From the NCBI GenBank assembly GCA_035999765.1, contig CP108521.1, positions 8,618,001-8,682,000 on the forward strand: a stretch of 64,000 nt of DNA, given 5' to 3'. Below, piece after piece: positions 47,616 through 56,222 of this stretch. Made by a program: the position numbers and the translations under genes. The number at the start of each line of letters is the position of its first letter. Position 1 is the first letter of the stretch. The notes under the pieces are model-generated. The model ran no database searches and was not told where the DNA came from. It saw only the letters and a list, made by a program, of their open reading frames with translations. The stretch comes from Streptomyces sp. NBC_01231 (GTDB lineage Bacteria > Actinomycetota > Actinomycetes > Streptomycetales > Streptomycetaceae).

Positions 47616-48578
47616 TCAGGAGACCTGCTCGAGCTGGGGCAGCACCTTCGTACGGTAGAAGTCGAAGAATCCGCGCACGTCGGGGCCGATCTGGTTGACG
47701 TAGACCCGGTCGAAGCCAGCGTCGGCGAACTGCTTCAACTCCGCGACGTGCTCCTCCACGTCGTCGCCGCACACCCGGTTCTCCCGGACCATGTCCTCGG
47801 TGACCAGCGTCTGCGCCTGCTCGAAGTGCTTGGGGGAGGGCAGCACCTGGTTCAGCTCCCCGGGCAGCTGCTCGTTGGCCCACAGCCGGTGGACGGTCCG
47901 TACCGCCTCGTCCTTGTCGGTGTCGTAGCAGACCTTGGTGCCGCCGCTGACGAGCTTGCCGCCGCCTCCGCCCTTGCGGTACTGCTCCACCATCGACGCT
48001 TCCGGCATCATCGTGATGTAGCCGTCGCCGACCCGGGCCGCCAGCTTGGTCGCCGCGGGGCCGAAGCCGGAGATGTCGATCGGGACGGGCTCGTCGGGGA
48101 CGGTGTACAGGCGGGCGTTCTCCACCCTGTAGTGCGGGCCGTGGTGGTTGACCTCCTCGCCGGTGAACAGCCGGCGCATGACCTGGATGGCCTCCTCCAG
48201 CATCTCCAGACGGACGTGGGCGGGCGGCCAGGCGTCGCCGAGGATGTGCTCGTTGAGCGCCTCACCCGAGCCGACGCCGAGCCGGAAGCGGCCGTTCGTC
48301 ATCACCGCGCTGGTCGCCGCGGCCTGCGCCACCACCGCCGGGTGGGTGCGCACCGTCGGACAGGTCACCGCCGTCTCGACCGGCAGGGACACCGCCTCGG
48401 TCAGGGCGCCGATCACCGACCACACGAAGGGGCTCTGGCCCTGCGCGTCGTTCCACGGGTGGTAGTGGTCGGAGATCCACAGCGAGTGGAACCCGGCCTG
48501 CTCGGCCATCCGCGCCTGCTCGATGAGCTCCGCGGGACCGTACTGCTCGCACGAGAGGAAGTAGCCGTACTCGGGCAT
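47616..48578 (-). CDS. LLM-class F420-dependent oxidoreductase (FGD-like)
   Basis: 320 residues. The luciferase-like barrel has YGYFLSCEQYGP, LWISDHYHPWNDAQGQSPF, NGRFRLGVGSGEALNEHI, ISGFGPAATKLAARVGDG and AGFDRVYVNQIGP. These resemble F420-dependent glucose-6-phosphate dehydrogenase-type proteins, which pass hydride to F420. Real substrate not determined; a sugar is plausible given the enolase-family partner. Confidence 0.87.
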   Translation of the reverse strand: MPEYGYFLSCEQYGPAELIEQARMAEQAGFHSLWISDHYHPWNDAQGQSPFVWSVIGALTEAVSLPVETAVTCPTVRTHPAVVAQAAATSAVMTNGRFRLGVGSGEALNEHILGDAWPPAHVRLEMLEEAIQVMRRLFTGEEVNHHGPHYRVENARLYTVPDEPVPIDISGFGPAATKLAARVGDGYITMMPEASMVEQYRKGGGGGKLVSGGTKVCYDTDKDEAVRTVHRLWANEQLPGELNQVLPSPKHFEQAQTLVTEDMVRENRVCGDDVEEHVAELKQFADAGFDRVYVNQIGPDVRGFFDFYRTKVLPQLEQVS

Positions 48579-48751
48579 GGGGGGTGTGCCTCCACGGGGT
48601 GGACGGGTGGTTCGCCGACCCGAGTACCCGGCGGTCCGGACGGAAACCGGGTGCGAGGGGCGGCGGACCGGAGGTCCGGCGGACGTTTGGGTGCCCCGGC
48701 CAGGGGGACGCGGAAGTCTCCCGAGGTACGCGACAGCCCCGGAGGCGAACC

Positions 48752-50734
48752 GTGAGTCGACCCCGCATCGTGATCGTCGGTGCCGGCTTCGCCGGGTACC
48801 GGACGGCCCGAGAGTTGTCCCGGATGTCCCGCGGCAAGGCCGACATCACCCTGCTGAACCCGACCGACTACTTCCTGTATCTGCCCCTGCTGCCCCAGGT
48901 CGCGGCCGGGATCCTGGAACCGCGCCGGGTCACCGTCTCCCTCTCCGGCACCCTGCGGCACGTCCGCCTGGTGCTCGGCGAGGCCGACGGCATCGACCTG
49001 GACGCACGGACCGTGCACTACGCCGACCCCGAGGGCGGCGAGGGCACGCTGTCGTACGACCGGTTGGTGCTGGCCGTCGGCAGTGTCAACAAGCTGCTTC
49101 CGATACCCGGGGTGGCCGAGCACGCGCACGGCTTCCGCGGCCTGCCCGAGGCGCTGTACCTGCGCGACCACGTGACCCGGCAGATGGAGCTGGCCGCGGC
49201 GGACGACGACCCGAAGAGCTCTGCCGCGCGCACCACCTTCGTGGTGGTCGGCGCCGGCTACACAGGCACCGAGGTCGCCGCGCAGGGGCAGCTGTACACC
49301 GACGCGCAGGTGCGCAGGCACCCGCTGAGGGAGGGCATGCGGCCGCGCTGGATCCTCCTCGACGTGGCGCCGCGCGTGCTGCCCGAGCTGGACGAGCATC
49401 TGTCCCGCACCGCCGACCGCACGCTGCGGGAGCGGGGTGTGGAGGTGCGCATGGGGACCTCCGTGAAGGAGGCCACCTCCGACGGAGTCCTGCTCACCGA
49501 CGGCGAGTTCGTGGCGACGCGATCCCTCGTGTGGTGTGTCGGCGTTCGGCCCGATCCGCTCGTCGAGGGCACCGGGCAGCCGCTGGAGCGCGGGCGTCTG
49601 ATCGTCGATCCCTACCTGCGGCTCCCGGGGCGTCCCGAGGTGTTCGCGTGCGGGGACGCGGCCGCCGTACCGGATCTGAACACCCCCGGGGAGTACACGC
49701 CGATGACCGCGCAGCACGCCTGGCGGCACGGCAAGGTCGCGGCGCGCAATGTCGCCGCCTCGCTGGGCGTCGGCGAACGGCGTCCCTACCGGCACAAGGA
49801 CCTGGGGTTCGTCGTGGACCTGGGAGGCGCGAAGGCCGCCGCCAACCCGCTGGGCATCCCCCTGTCGGGGCCCGCGGCCGGGGCGGTCACCCGCGGCTAC
49901 CACCTCGCGGCGATGCCCGGCAACCGCGTCCGGGTCGCCGCGGACTGGCTGCTGGACTCCGTACTCCCGCGCCAGGCCGTCCAGTTGGGCCTCGTACGGT
50001 CCTGGTCGGTGCCGCTGGACACCGCGTCGCCGGAGCTGGCCCGGGTGCCGCACGACCAGAAGCGGGAAACGGTCTCCGGCCCCGGCGCGGCCGTGCCCGA
50101 GGACGTGTCCGACGGGCCTGAGGGTGGAGCCGATTACCAGACGATCGACGCGCCGACGCCTGAGGTGGCGCGGGAGGGGTCCGATGCCGAGGGGATCGAG
50201 GTGCCTTCGGAGAGCGAGTCCGACGCTGAGTCCGGTGAACCCGGCGGGGGCGTCGACTATCAGACGATCGACGCGCCGACGCCTGAGGTGGCGCGGGAGG
50301 GGTCCGATGCTGAGGGGGCCGAGGTGCCCTCGGACAGCGAGTCCGCCGGTGAGCCCGGCGGAGCCGATTACCAGACGATCGACGCGCCGACGCCTGAGGT
50401 GGCGCGGGAGGGGTCCGATGCCGAGGGGACCGAGGTGCCCTCGGACAGCGAGTCCGACGCTGAGCCCGGTGAACCCGGCGGGGGCGTCGACTATCAGACG
50501 ATCACCTCGCCGACGCCTGACGTGGCGAAGGAGGGCTCTGACGCCGAGGAGACGGGAAGCCGATCCGACGCCGAGCCCGCCGAGAAGCAGCCGGGCTCCG
50601 AGCCCGCCAAGAACGATCCCGCCGGCAACCAACCCGCCGGCAACCAACCCGGCGGTGAGCCCCACGAGGCTCCCGGCCCCGTCAAGCGGACCGACGGCAC
50701 CCCCGACGGCACACTCGCGGAAGGAAACTCATGA
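48752..50734 (+). CDS. Type II NADH dehydrogenase-like flavoprotein with repetitive acidic tail
   Basis: 660 residues from GTG 48752 (GGAGG six bases upstream). Residues 1-430 are a two-dinucleotide-fold flavoprotein: IVIVGAGFAGYRTARELSR, FVVVGAGYTGTEVAAQ, ACGDAAAVPD, and the PLLPQVAAGIL segment of NDH-2. About 200 more residues follow, low in complexity, with four copies of a 37-41-residue unit (DYQTIDAPTPEVAREGSDAE) and then an Asn/Pro/Gly-rich end. NDH-2 enzymes of about 430 residues pass electrons from NADH to quinone at the membrane. The stop overlaps the transketolase start (ATGA). Confidence 0.88.
   Translation: MSRPRIVIVGAGFAGYRTARELSRMSRGKADITLLNPTDYFLYLPLLPQVAAGILEPRRVTVSLSGTLRHVRLVLGEADGIDLDARTVHYADPEGGEGTLSYDRLVLAVGSVNKLLPIPGVAEHAHGFRGLPEALYLRDHVTRQMELAAADDDPKSSAARTTFVVVGAGYTGTEVAAQGQLYTDAQVRRHPLREGMRPRWILLDVAPRVLPELDEHLSRTADRTLRERGVEVRMGTSVKEATSDGVLLTDGEFVATRSLVWCVGVRPDPLVEGTGQPLERGRLIVDPYLRLPGRPEVFACGDAAAVPDLNTPGEYTPMTAQHAWRHGKVAARNVAASLGVGERRPYRHKDLGFVVDLGGAKAAANPLGIPLSGPAAGAVTRGYHLAAMPGNRVRVAADWLLDSVLPRQAVQLGLVRSWSVPLDTASPELARVPHDQKRETVSGPGAAVPEDVSDGPEGGADYQTIDAPTPEVAREGSDAEGIEVPSESESDAESGEPGGGVDYQTIDAPTPEVAREGSDAEGAEVPSDSESAGEPGGADYQTIDAPTPEVAREGSDAEGTEVPSDSESDAEPGEPGGGVDYQTITSPTPDVAKEGSDAEETGSRSDAEPAEKQPGSEPAKNDPAGNQPAGNQPGGEPHEAPGPVKRTDGTPDGTLAEGNS
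50132..50570 (+). repeat. Four in-frame protein repeats (DYQTI units)
   Basis: Units start at 50132, 50255, 50366 and 50489. They are 123, 111 and 123 bp apart and nearly identical at the DNA level over the first 70 bases, indicating recent expansion. They encode residues 461-606 of the NDH-2-like protein. Confidence 0.9.
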
Positions 50735-52581
50735 ACACCGGTGAACTCGTCGAACTCGCCCAGCAGTTGCGCGTGGACAGTGTGCGCGCCTCGGCCGCCG
50801 CGGGCTCCGGGCACCCCACGTCCTCGATGTCCGCCGCCGACCTGATGGCCGTACTCCTCGCGGACCACTTCCGCTACGACTTCGACCGCCCCGCCCACCC
50901 CGGCAACGACCGCTTCGTGCTGTCCAAGGGCCACGCCTCGCCCCTGCTCTACTCCGCCTACAAGGCGGCCGGGGCCGTCGACGACGAGGAACTGCTCACC
51001 TTCCGCGAGCTCGGCAGCCGGCTCGAAGGGCATCCGACGCCCCGGCGACTGCCGTGGGTCGAGACGGCCACCGGTTCGCTCGGGCAGGGACTGCCCGTCG
51101 GCGTCGGCATCGCGCTGTCCGGGAAGCGGCTGGACCGCACCGGCTACCGCGTCTGGGTGCTGTGCGGCGACAGCGAGATGGCCGAGGGATCCGTCTGGGA
51201 GGCCGCCGAGCACGCGGGCCACGAGCACCTCGACAACCTCACCGTGATCGTCGACGTGAACCGGCTCGGCCAACGCGGCCCGACCCGGCACGGCCACGAC
51301 CTCGACGCGTACGCCCGCCGCTTCCAGGCCTTCGGCTGGCACACCGTCGAGGTGGACGGCCACGACGTCGACGCGATCGACCGGGCGTACGGCGAGGCGG
51401 AGTCCACCAAGGGGCAGCCGACCGCGATCCTCGCCCGCACCCTCAAGGGCAAGGGCGTCGAGTCCGTCCAGGACCGCGAGGGGCTGCACGGCAAGCCGTT
51501 GCCGGAGGCCGACGAGGCGATCGCCGAACTCGGCGGCCCCCGCAGCATCCGCGTCGAGGTGCACGAGCCGCAGGCCACCCGCATGCTGCACGCCGTACCG
51601 GCCGGACACCTCGAACTGCCCCGCTGGGACAAGGGCGGCGACGACGTGGCCACCCGCAACGCCTTCGGGCAGGCGCTCGCCGCGCTCGGCTCCGGACGCG
51701 GTGACGTCGTCGCCCTCGACGGCGAGGTCGGTGACTCCACCCGCGCGGAGTTCTTCGCCAAGGAACACCCCGACCGCTACTTCGAGTGCTACATCGCCGA
51801 GCAGCAGATGGTCGCCGCCGCCGTCGGCCTCGCCGCGCGCGGCTGGGTGCCGTACGCCTCCACGTTCGCGGCGTTCTTCACGCGCGCCTACGACTTCATC
51901 CGCATGGCGTCGATCAGCGGCTCCGGCATCAACCTCGTCGGCTCCCACGCGGGAGTGGCGATCGGGCAGGACGGGCCCAGCCAGATGGGTCTGGAGGATC
52001 TGGCGATGATGCGGGCGATCCACGGCTCGACCGTGCTGTACCCGTGCGACGCCAACCAGACCGCGCGCCTCGTCGTCGAGATGGCCGGCCTGGAGGGTGT
52101 CCGGTATCTGCGCACCTCGCGCGGCGAGAGCCCGGTGATCTACGGCCCCGACGAGGAGTTCCCGATCGGCGGCAGCAAGGTGCTGCGCTCCTCCGACCGG
52201 GACCGGATGACGATCGTCGCCGCGGGAGTGACGGTGCCCGAAGCGCTGGCCGCCGCCGAGGCACTGGACGGCCAGGGCATCCAGGTCCGGGTCATCGACC
52301 TGTACTCGGTCAAGCCCGTCGACCGGCTCACCCTGCGCCAGGCCGCCGAGGAGACCGGCTGCCTGCTGACCGTGGAGGACCACCACGAGGAGGGCGGCCT
52401 CGGTGACGCCGTCCTCGACGCGTTCACCGACGGCCGGCCGGTGCCGCGCCTGGTGCGCCTCGCCGTCCGTACGATGCCGGGCTCGGGCTCCCCGGAGGAG
52501 CAGCTGCACGCCGCGGGCATCGACGCCGAGTCGATCGCGGCGGCCGGGAAACTGCTGGCGGAGGAGGCGGTCGTGCGGTGA
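50731..52581 (+). CDS. tkt: Transketolase
   Basis: 616 residues. The N-terminal thiamine-diphosphate domain has AAGSGHPTSSMSAADLMAVL, SKGHASPLLYSA and CGDSEMAEGSVWEAAEHAG (GDG-like Mg motif). The central domain has ALDGEVGDSTRAEFF and CYIAEQQMVAAAVGLAARG, the Glu being the cofactor-activating residue. The C-terminal domain is complete. It moves two-carbon ketol units in the pentose phosphate pathway. Shorter than the 690-residue housekeeping enzyme, it is probably a secondary paralogue. It is coupled at both ends by four-base overlaps. Confidence 0.93.
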   Translation: MNTGELVELAQQLRVDSVRASAAAGSGHPTSSMSAADLMAVLLADHFRYDFDRPAHPGNDRFVLSKGHASPLLYSAYKAAGAVDDEELLTFRELGSRLEGHPTPRRLPWVETATGSLGQGLPVGVGIALSGKRLDRTGYRVWVLCGDSEMAEGSVWEAAEHAGHEHLDNLTVIVDVNRLGQRGPTRHGHDLDAYARRFQAFGWHTVEVDGHDVDAIDRAYGEAESTKGQPTAILARTLKGKGVESVQDREGLHGKPLPEADEAIAELGGPRSIRVEVHEPQATRMLHAVPAGHLELPRWDKGGDDVATRNAFGQALAALGSGRGDVVALDGEVGDSTRAEFFAKEHPDRYFECYIAEQQMVAAAVGLAARGWVPYASTFAAFFTRAYDFIRMASISGSGINLVGSHAGVAIGQDGPSQMGLEDLAMMRAIHGSTVLYPCDANQTARLVVEMAGLEGVRYLRTSRGESPVIYGPDEEFPIGGSKVLRSSDRDRMTIVAAGVTVPEALAAAEALDGQGIQVRVIDLYSVKPVDRLTLRQAAEETGCLLTVEDHHEEGGLGDAVLDAFTDGRPVPRLVRLAVRTMPGSGSPEEQLHAAGIDAESIAAAGKLLAEEAVVR

Positions 52582-53507
52582 GCGCCGACCGTCCACGCAC
52601 GGTCCGGGCGGGTCGGCACACGGTGGAGGTGCACCGCCCGGACAAGGTGCTCTTTCCCGGGGGCGACGGCGCGAAGGAGTACACGAAGGCCGACCTGGTC
52701 GACTACCACTGGTCCGTCGCCCCCTTCATGCTGCCGCATCTGCGCGGTCGCCCGCTGATGGTGGAGCGCCACCCGGACGGCATCGACGGCCCGCGCTTCA
52801 TGCAGAAGAACACCCCGGAGAACTACCCGGAGTGGATCACCCGCGTGGAGGTCGCCAAGGAGGGCGGCACCGTCTGCCACACCGTGTGTGACGGCACCGC
52901 CACCCTGCTGTACCTCGCCGACCAGGCCGGCCTCACCCTGCACCGCTGGCTGTCCCGGGTCGACAGTGTCGAGCGGCCCGACCGGATGGTCTTCGACCTC
53001 GACCCCTCGAAGGACGACTTCGAGGCGGTGCGGGAGGCGGCCCGGCTGCTGGGCGAGCTGCTGAACGAACTGAAGCTGCCGTCGGCGCTGATGACCACGG
53101 GCTCGCGCGGCCTGCACGTGGTGGTGCCGGTCGACGGCCGTCACGACGTCGACGAGATCCGCGGGTTCGCCCGGGACATCGCCGACACCCTCGTCGCCGG
53201 CCACCCCGACCGGCTCACCACCGCCGCCCGTAAGAAGGACCGCGGCGACCGCCTCTACCTGGACATCCAGCGCAACGCCTACGCCCAGACCGCGGTCGCC
53301 CCCTACACGGTCCGCGCCAAGCCGGGCGCCCCCGTCGCCACTCCGCTGACCTGGGAGCAGCTGGACGATCCCGGCCTCGACGCCCGCCGCTGGACCGTAG
53401 CCGACGCCGTCGAGCAGGCCCGCACCGATCCGTGGGCCGACATCATGCGCAAAGGCCGCGCACTGGGACCGGCCCGCCGACGCCTCGACGCGTTGATGTC
53501 CTCCTGA
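52578..53507 (+). CDS. LigD-type polymerase/primase domain protein
   Basis: 309 residues from GTG 52578 overlapping the transketolase stop (GTGA). This is the archaeo-eukaryotic primase domain of bacterial end-joining: VHRPDKVLFPGG, MVERHPDGIDGP, GTATLLYLADQ, and the metal-binding Asp140/Asp142 in FDLDPS, then TTGSRGLHVVVP. The ligase and nuclease domains of full-length LigD are absent. It could fill gaps with ribonucleotides in Ku-dependent repair, or prime DNA. Confidence 0.93.
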   Translation: MSADRPRTVRAGRHTVEVHRPDKVLFPGGDGAKEYTKADLVDYHWSVAPFMLPHLRGRPLMVERHPDGIDGPRFMQKNTPENYPEWITRVEVAKEGGTVCHTVCDGTATLLYLADQAGLTLHRWLSRVDSVERPDRMVFDLDPSKDDFEAVREAARLLGELLNELKLPSALMTTGSRGLHVVVPVDGRHDVDEIRGFARDIADTLVAGHPDRLTTAARKKDRGDRLYLDIQRNAYAQTAVAPYTVRAKPGAPVATPLTWEQLDDPGLDARRWTVADAVEQARTDPWADIMRKGRALGPARRRLDALMSS

Positions 53508-53528
53508 AGGTTTGGCCAAGGGACGAGC

Positions 53529-53552
53529 GGCCACCCGGACTGAGAGGTGGCC
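53529..53552 (+). promoter_or_regulatory. Hairpin covering the gvpO ribosome-binding site
   Basis: GGCCACC (53529-53535) and GGTGGCC (53546-53552) are exact complements around ten bases. The right arm and loop include GAGAGGTGG, the only ribosome-binding sequence before the gvpO ATG at 53553. In the mRNA the stem would hide it. Confidence 0.55.
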
Positions 53553-53996
53553 ATGACGAACACAAGAAACACATCACAGTCACAGCGTTCACAGGATGCT
53601 CCCGCACGCAAACCGTCCTCACGACGCTCGTCCGAAGACCAGCACTCGTCCGAAGGCACGGAACGCGACACCAAGCAGCAGGACACCGGACGGCGCGCCG
53701 AGCCCCGCGAGGCGCGCCCCCGGAGGCCGAGCACCATGGACGTGCTGCGCGACGCGCGCGCCCAGCTCGGGGAGCTGACCGGTATGCCCGCCGAGAACGT
53801 GTCGTCCTTCGAGCGCACCGAGGACGGCTGGGCGCTGGAGGTGGAGGTCCTGGAACTCTCCCGGGTGCCCGACACGATGAGCCTGATGGCGAGCTACCAG
53901 GTCGAACTCGACCCGGACGGACAGCTCACCGGCTACCGGCGCGTTCGCCGTTACGAGCGCGGACGGGCCGACGCACATCGGCAGGGCGGCCGCTAG
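53553..53996 (+). CDS. gvpO: Gas vesicle protein GvpO
   Basis: 147 residues. A 60-residue disordered N-terminus rich in Gln, Ser and Arg precedes a compact GvpO domain (TMDVLRDARAQLGELTGMP, VEVLELSRVPDTMSLMASYQVELD, GYRRVRRYERGRAD). It starts the gas-vesicle run, 45 bases after the LigD-type gene. Its role is probably regulatory or chaperone-like; it is required in haloarchaea. An upstream in-frame GTG at 53547 would add only two residues. Confidence 0.9.
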   Translation: MTNTRNTSQSQRSQDAPARKPSSRRSSEDQHSSEGTERDTKQQDTGRRAEPREARPRRPSTMDVLRDARAQLGELTGMPAENVSSFERTEDGWALEVEVLELSRVPDTMSLMASYQVELDPDGQLTGYRRVRRYERGRADAHRQGGR

Positions 53997-54054
53997 GCCG
54001 TCCGCCCGTACATCCAATCGCCCATCAACCCACAGACAAGGAGGCGCGGTCGAC

Positions 54055-54480
54055 ATGACCGTTGTCCCGGCCCAGCAGAGCGGTGGCGGAGGCGGCAGCA
54101 GTGGCCTCTACGACGTTCTGGAACTCGTCCTCGACAGGGGTCTCGTCATTGACGCGTTCATACGGGTCTCCCTGGTCGGCATCGAAATCCTGAAGATCGA
54201 CATCCGGGTCGTCGTGGCCAGTGTCGACACCTATCTGCGCTTCGCCGAGGCGTGCAACCGGCTCGACCTGGAGGCCGGTCCGCGCAAGGACCCCGGCCTG
54301 CCCGACCTGGTCGGCGAGATCACCGAGTCCGGTGCCCGCGGCAAGTCCAAGGGCGCGCTGTCCGGCGCCGCCGAGACCATCTCCGGTGCCTTCAAGGAGG
54401 CACGCGAGGAGGGGCAGAGCCAGTCCCGGCCGCGTGCCCGTAAGGCGACGGCATCGCGCAGGAAGGAGGAAGAGGAGTGA
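54055..54480 (+). CDS. gvpA: Gas vesicle structural protein GvpA
   Basis: 141 residues. The shell domain is LYDVLELVLDRGLVIDAFIR, then SLVGIEILKIDIRVVVASVD and YLRFAEACNRLDL, the characteristic two beta-hairpins flanked by helices. A 70-residue basic tail (SRPRARKATASRR) extends beyond the 70-75 residues of cyanobacterial GvpA, which would make tight shell packing with the whole protein unusual. The stop overlaps gvpF (GTGA). Confidence 0.93.
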   Translation: MTVVPAQQSGGGGGSSGLYDVLELVLDRGLVIDAFIRVSLVGIEILKIDIRVVVASVDTYLRFAEACNRLDLEAGPRKDPGLPDLVGEITESGARGKSKGALSGAAETISGAFKEAREEGQSQSRPRARKATASRRKEEEE

Positions 54481-55247
54481 GCACGTACGTCTACGGCATC
54501 ACCGCCGCGTCCCATCCTGCGCTGCCGGACGGCCTGGGAGGCGTCGGCGACCCACCGCGGCCCGTGCGCATCCTGGAGGAGGGCGAGCTGGCGGCCGTCG
54601 TCAGTGACGCCCCTGATGGACTGCGCCCCAAGCGCAGGGACCTGCTCGCCCACCAGAACGTCCTGAGCGAGTCGGGCGCGGACGGCTGCATCCTGCCGAT
54701 GCGGTTCGGCAGTGTCGCCCCGGACGACGGCACCGTCACCGCGGTCCTCGCGGAGCGGGCCGATCACTACAAGGAGCGGCTCGGGACTCTCGACGGCAAG
54801 GTCGAGTACAACGTCAAGGCGACCCACGACGAAGAGGCCGTCCTGCATCGCGTGATGTCCGAGAACCCGGAGATCCGCGCCCTGACCGAGGCCAACCGGC
54901 AGGCGGGCGGCGGCAGTTACGACCAGAAGCTGCATCTCGGCGAGATGGTCGTCGCCGCCGTGAAGGCCCGTGAGGCCGAGGACGCCGTCTCGCTGCAGCA
55001 GGCCCTGGAACCGCTCGCCGACGCGACCAGTGTGGGCCCGGAGTCCACCGGCTGGCTGGCCAACGTGTCGTTCCTGGTGGATCGCGACTCGGCCGCCCAT
55101 TTCCTGAACGAGGTGGAGCAGATCCGTAAGGACCATCCTCACCTGGACCTGCGCGTCAACGGCCCGCTGCCGCCGTACAGCTTCGTCGACCCCGGACCCG
55201 CGGAGCCCGCGGGCACCACGGTCGGCCAGGACAGCGCGAGGGAGTGA
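54477..55247 (+). CDS. gvpF: Gas vesicle protein GvpF
   Basis: 256 residues, GvpF/GvpL fold: TYVYGITAASHP, GELAAVVSDAP, LLAHQNVLSESGADGCILPM, RFGSVAPDD, and the C-terminal LDLRVNGPLPPYSFVD. GvpF is a minor component thought to bind GvpA during assembly. Confidence 0.93.
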   Translation: MSTYVYGITAASHPALPDGLGGVGDPPRPVRILEEGELAAVVSDAPDGLRPKRRDLLAHQNVLSESGADGCILPMRFGSVAPDDGTVTAVLAERADHYKERLGTLDGKVEYNVKATHDEEAVLHRVMSENPEIRALTEANRQAGGGSYDQKLHLGEMVVAAVKAREAEDAVSLQQALEPLADATSVGPESTGWLANVSFLVDRDSAAHFLNEVEQIRKDHPHLDLRVNGPLPPYSFVDPGPAEPAGTTVGQDSARE

Positions 55248-55254
55248 GGAAGCC

Positions 55255-55518
55255 GTGGGACTGATCGGAGAGGTGCTGCTGCTGCCGTTCGCGCCAGTTC
55301 GCGGCACCGGATGGGTGATCAGACAGGTGCTCGACGAAGCCGAACGCCTCTACTACGACCCGACTGCGGTCAGGGCCGAACTCGCCCAGCTGGAGGAGCG
55401 GTTGGAGGCGGGCGAGATCGACGACCAGGAGTTCGACCGACAGGAGGACGAACTTCTCGACCGACTGGAGATCGGCCTGCGCGGTGGCGCGGGGACTGGC
55501 GACGGGACGGCACGATGA
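55255..55518 (+). CDS. gvpG: Gas vesicle protein GvpG
   Basis: 87 residues from GTG 55255. LPFAPVRGTGWVIRQVLDEAE, then a helical, charged region (QLEERLEAGEIDDQEFDRQE, DELLDRLE), is the GvpG pattern. Coupled to gvpY by ATGA. Confidence 0.9.
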   Translation: MGLIGEVLLLPFAPVRGTGWVIRQVLDEAERLYYDPTAVRAELAQLEERLEAGEIDDQEFDRQEDELLDRLEIGLRGGAGTGDGTAR

Positions 55519-56222
55519 ACCGAACGGGATTGGGCCTCGCGATAGGGGCCGGATACGTCCTCGGACGTACGAAGAAGATGAAGCTGGCGTTCGCGGTGGG
55601 TTCCCTCGTGGCCGGCAAGAAGATGAACCTGACCCCGAAGGGGATCGCGGAGCTCGTCTCCCAGCAGCTGCAGAACAACCCGCAGTTCAAGGAGATCGGC
55701 GACCAGTTGCGCCAGGATCTGCGCGGGGTCGGCAAGGCGGCCTCGGGCGCCATGGTCGAACGCCAGATGAACGCGCTCGCCGACCGGCTGCACGGCCGTA
55801 CCGACCAGGTCCGCGACCAGTTGGAGGGCGTGGTGCCGGGCGAGTCGGAGTCCGAGGACGACGAGGAGCCGGAAGAGGCGACGGCCGAGGACGAGAACGC
55901 CAAGGAAGAGCTTCTAGAAGAGGACGAGGAACCGCGGGCGGAGGAGGACGACGAGGACGACGAGGACGAGGAGGAGCCGGAGCCGCCGCGCAAGGAGGCG
56001 GCGAGGAAGACCGCCAAGAAGGCACCCGCCCAGAAGGCGTCCTCCCAGAAGGCGCCTGCGAAGAAGGCGCCCTCGAAGAAGACCGCGGCGAGCAAGGCCC
56101 CGGCCAGGAAGACGGCGGCTACGAAGTCCGCCGCGAAGAAGACGGCCGGAAGGAAGACGGCATCGGCCGGCGGAGCCCGCCGGGCCGGTGGACGACTGCC
56201 GAAGGGCGGCGGTGACCGATGA
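55515..56222 (+). CDS. gvpY: Gas vesicle cluster protein GvpY
   Basis: 235 residues from ATG 55515. The N-terminal 100 residues have a Gly/Ala-rich membrane-like or amphipathic segment (LGLAIGAGYVLGRTKKMKLA). The middle is almost purely acidic (EEPEEATAEDEN ... EDDEDDEDEEEPEPP). The C-terminus is Lys/Ala/Pro-rich like histone H1 (KKAPAQKASSQKAPAKKAP). Assignment as GvpY rests on its position between gvpG and gvpZ in the Streptomyces operon. Opposite charges in one chain suggest self-association or binding to nucleic acid. Confidence 0.8.
   Translation: MNRTGLGLAIGAGYVLGRTKKMKLAFAVGSLVAGKKMNLTPKGIAELVSQQLQNNPQFKEIGDQLRQDLRGVGKAASGAMVERQMNALADRLHGRTDQVRDQLEGVVPGESESEDDEEPEEATAEDENAKEELLEEDEEPRAEEDDEDDEDEEEPEPPRKEAARKTAKKAPAQKASSQKAPAKKAPSKKTAASKAPARKTAATKSAAKKTAGRKTASAGGARRAGGRLPKGGGDR

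Noticed and set aside
50132..50570. Repeats in the NDH-2-like gene considered as a CRISPR array
   Set aside because: Units are in frame, protein-coding and contiguous, without unique spacers.
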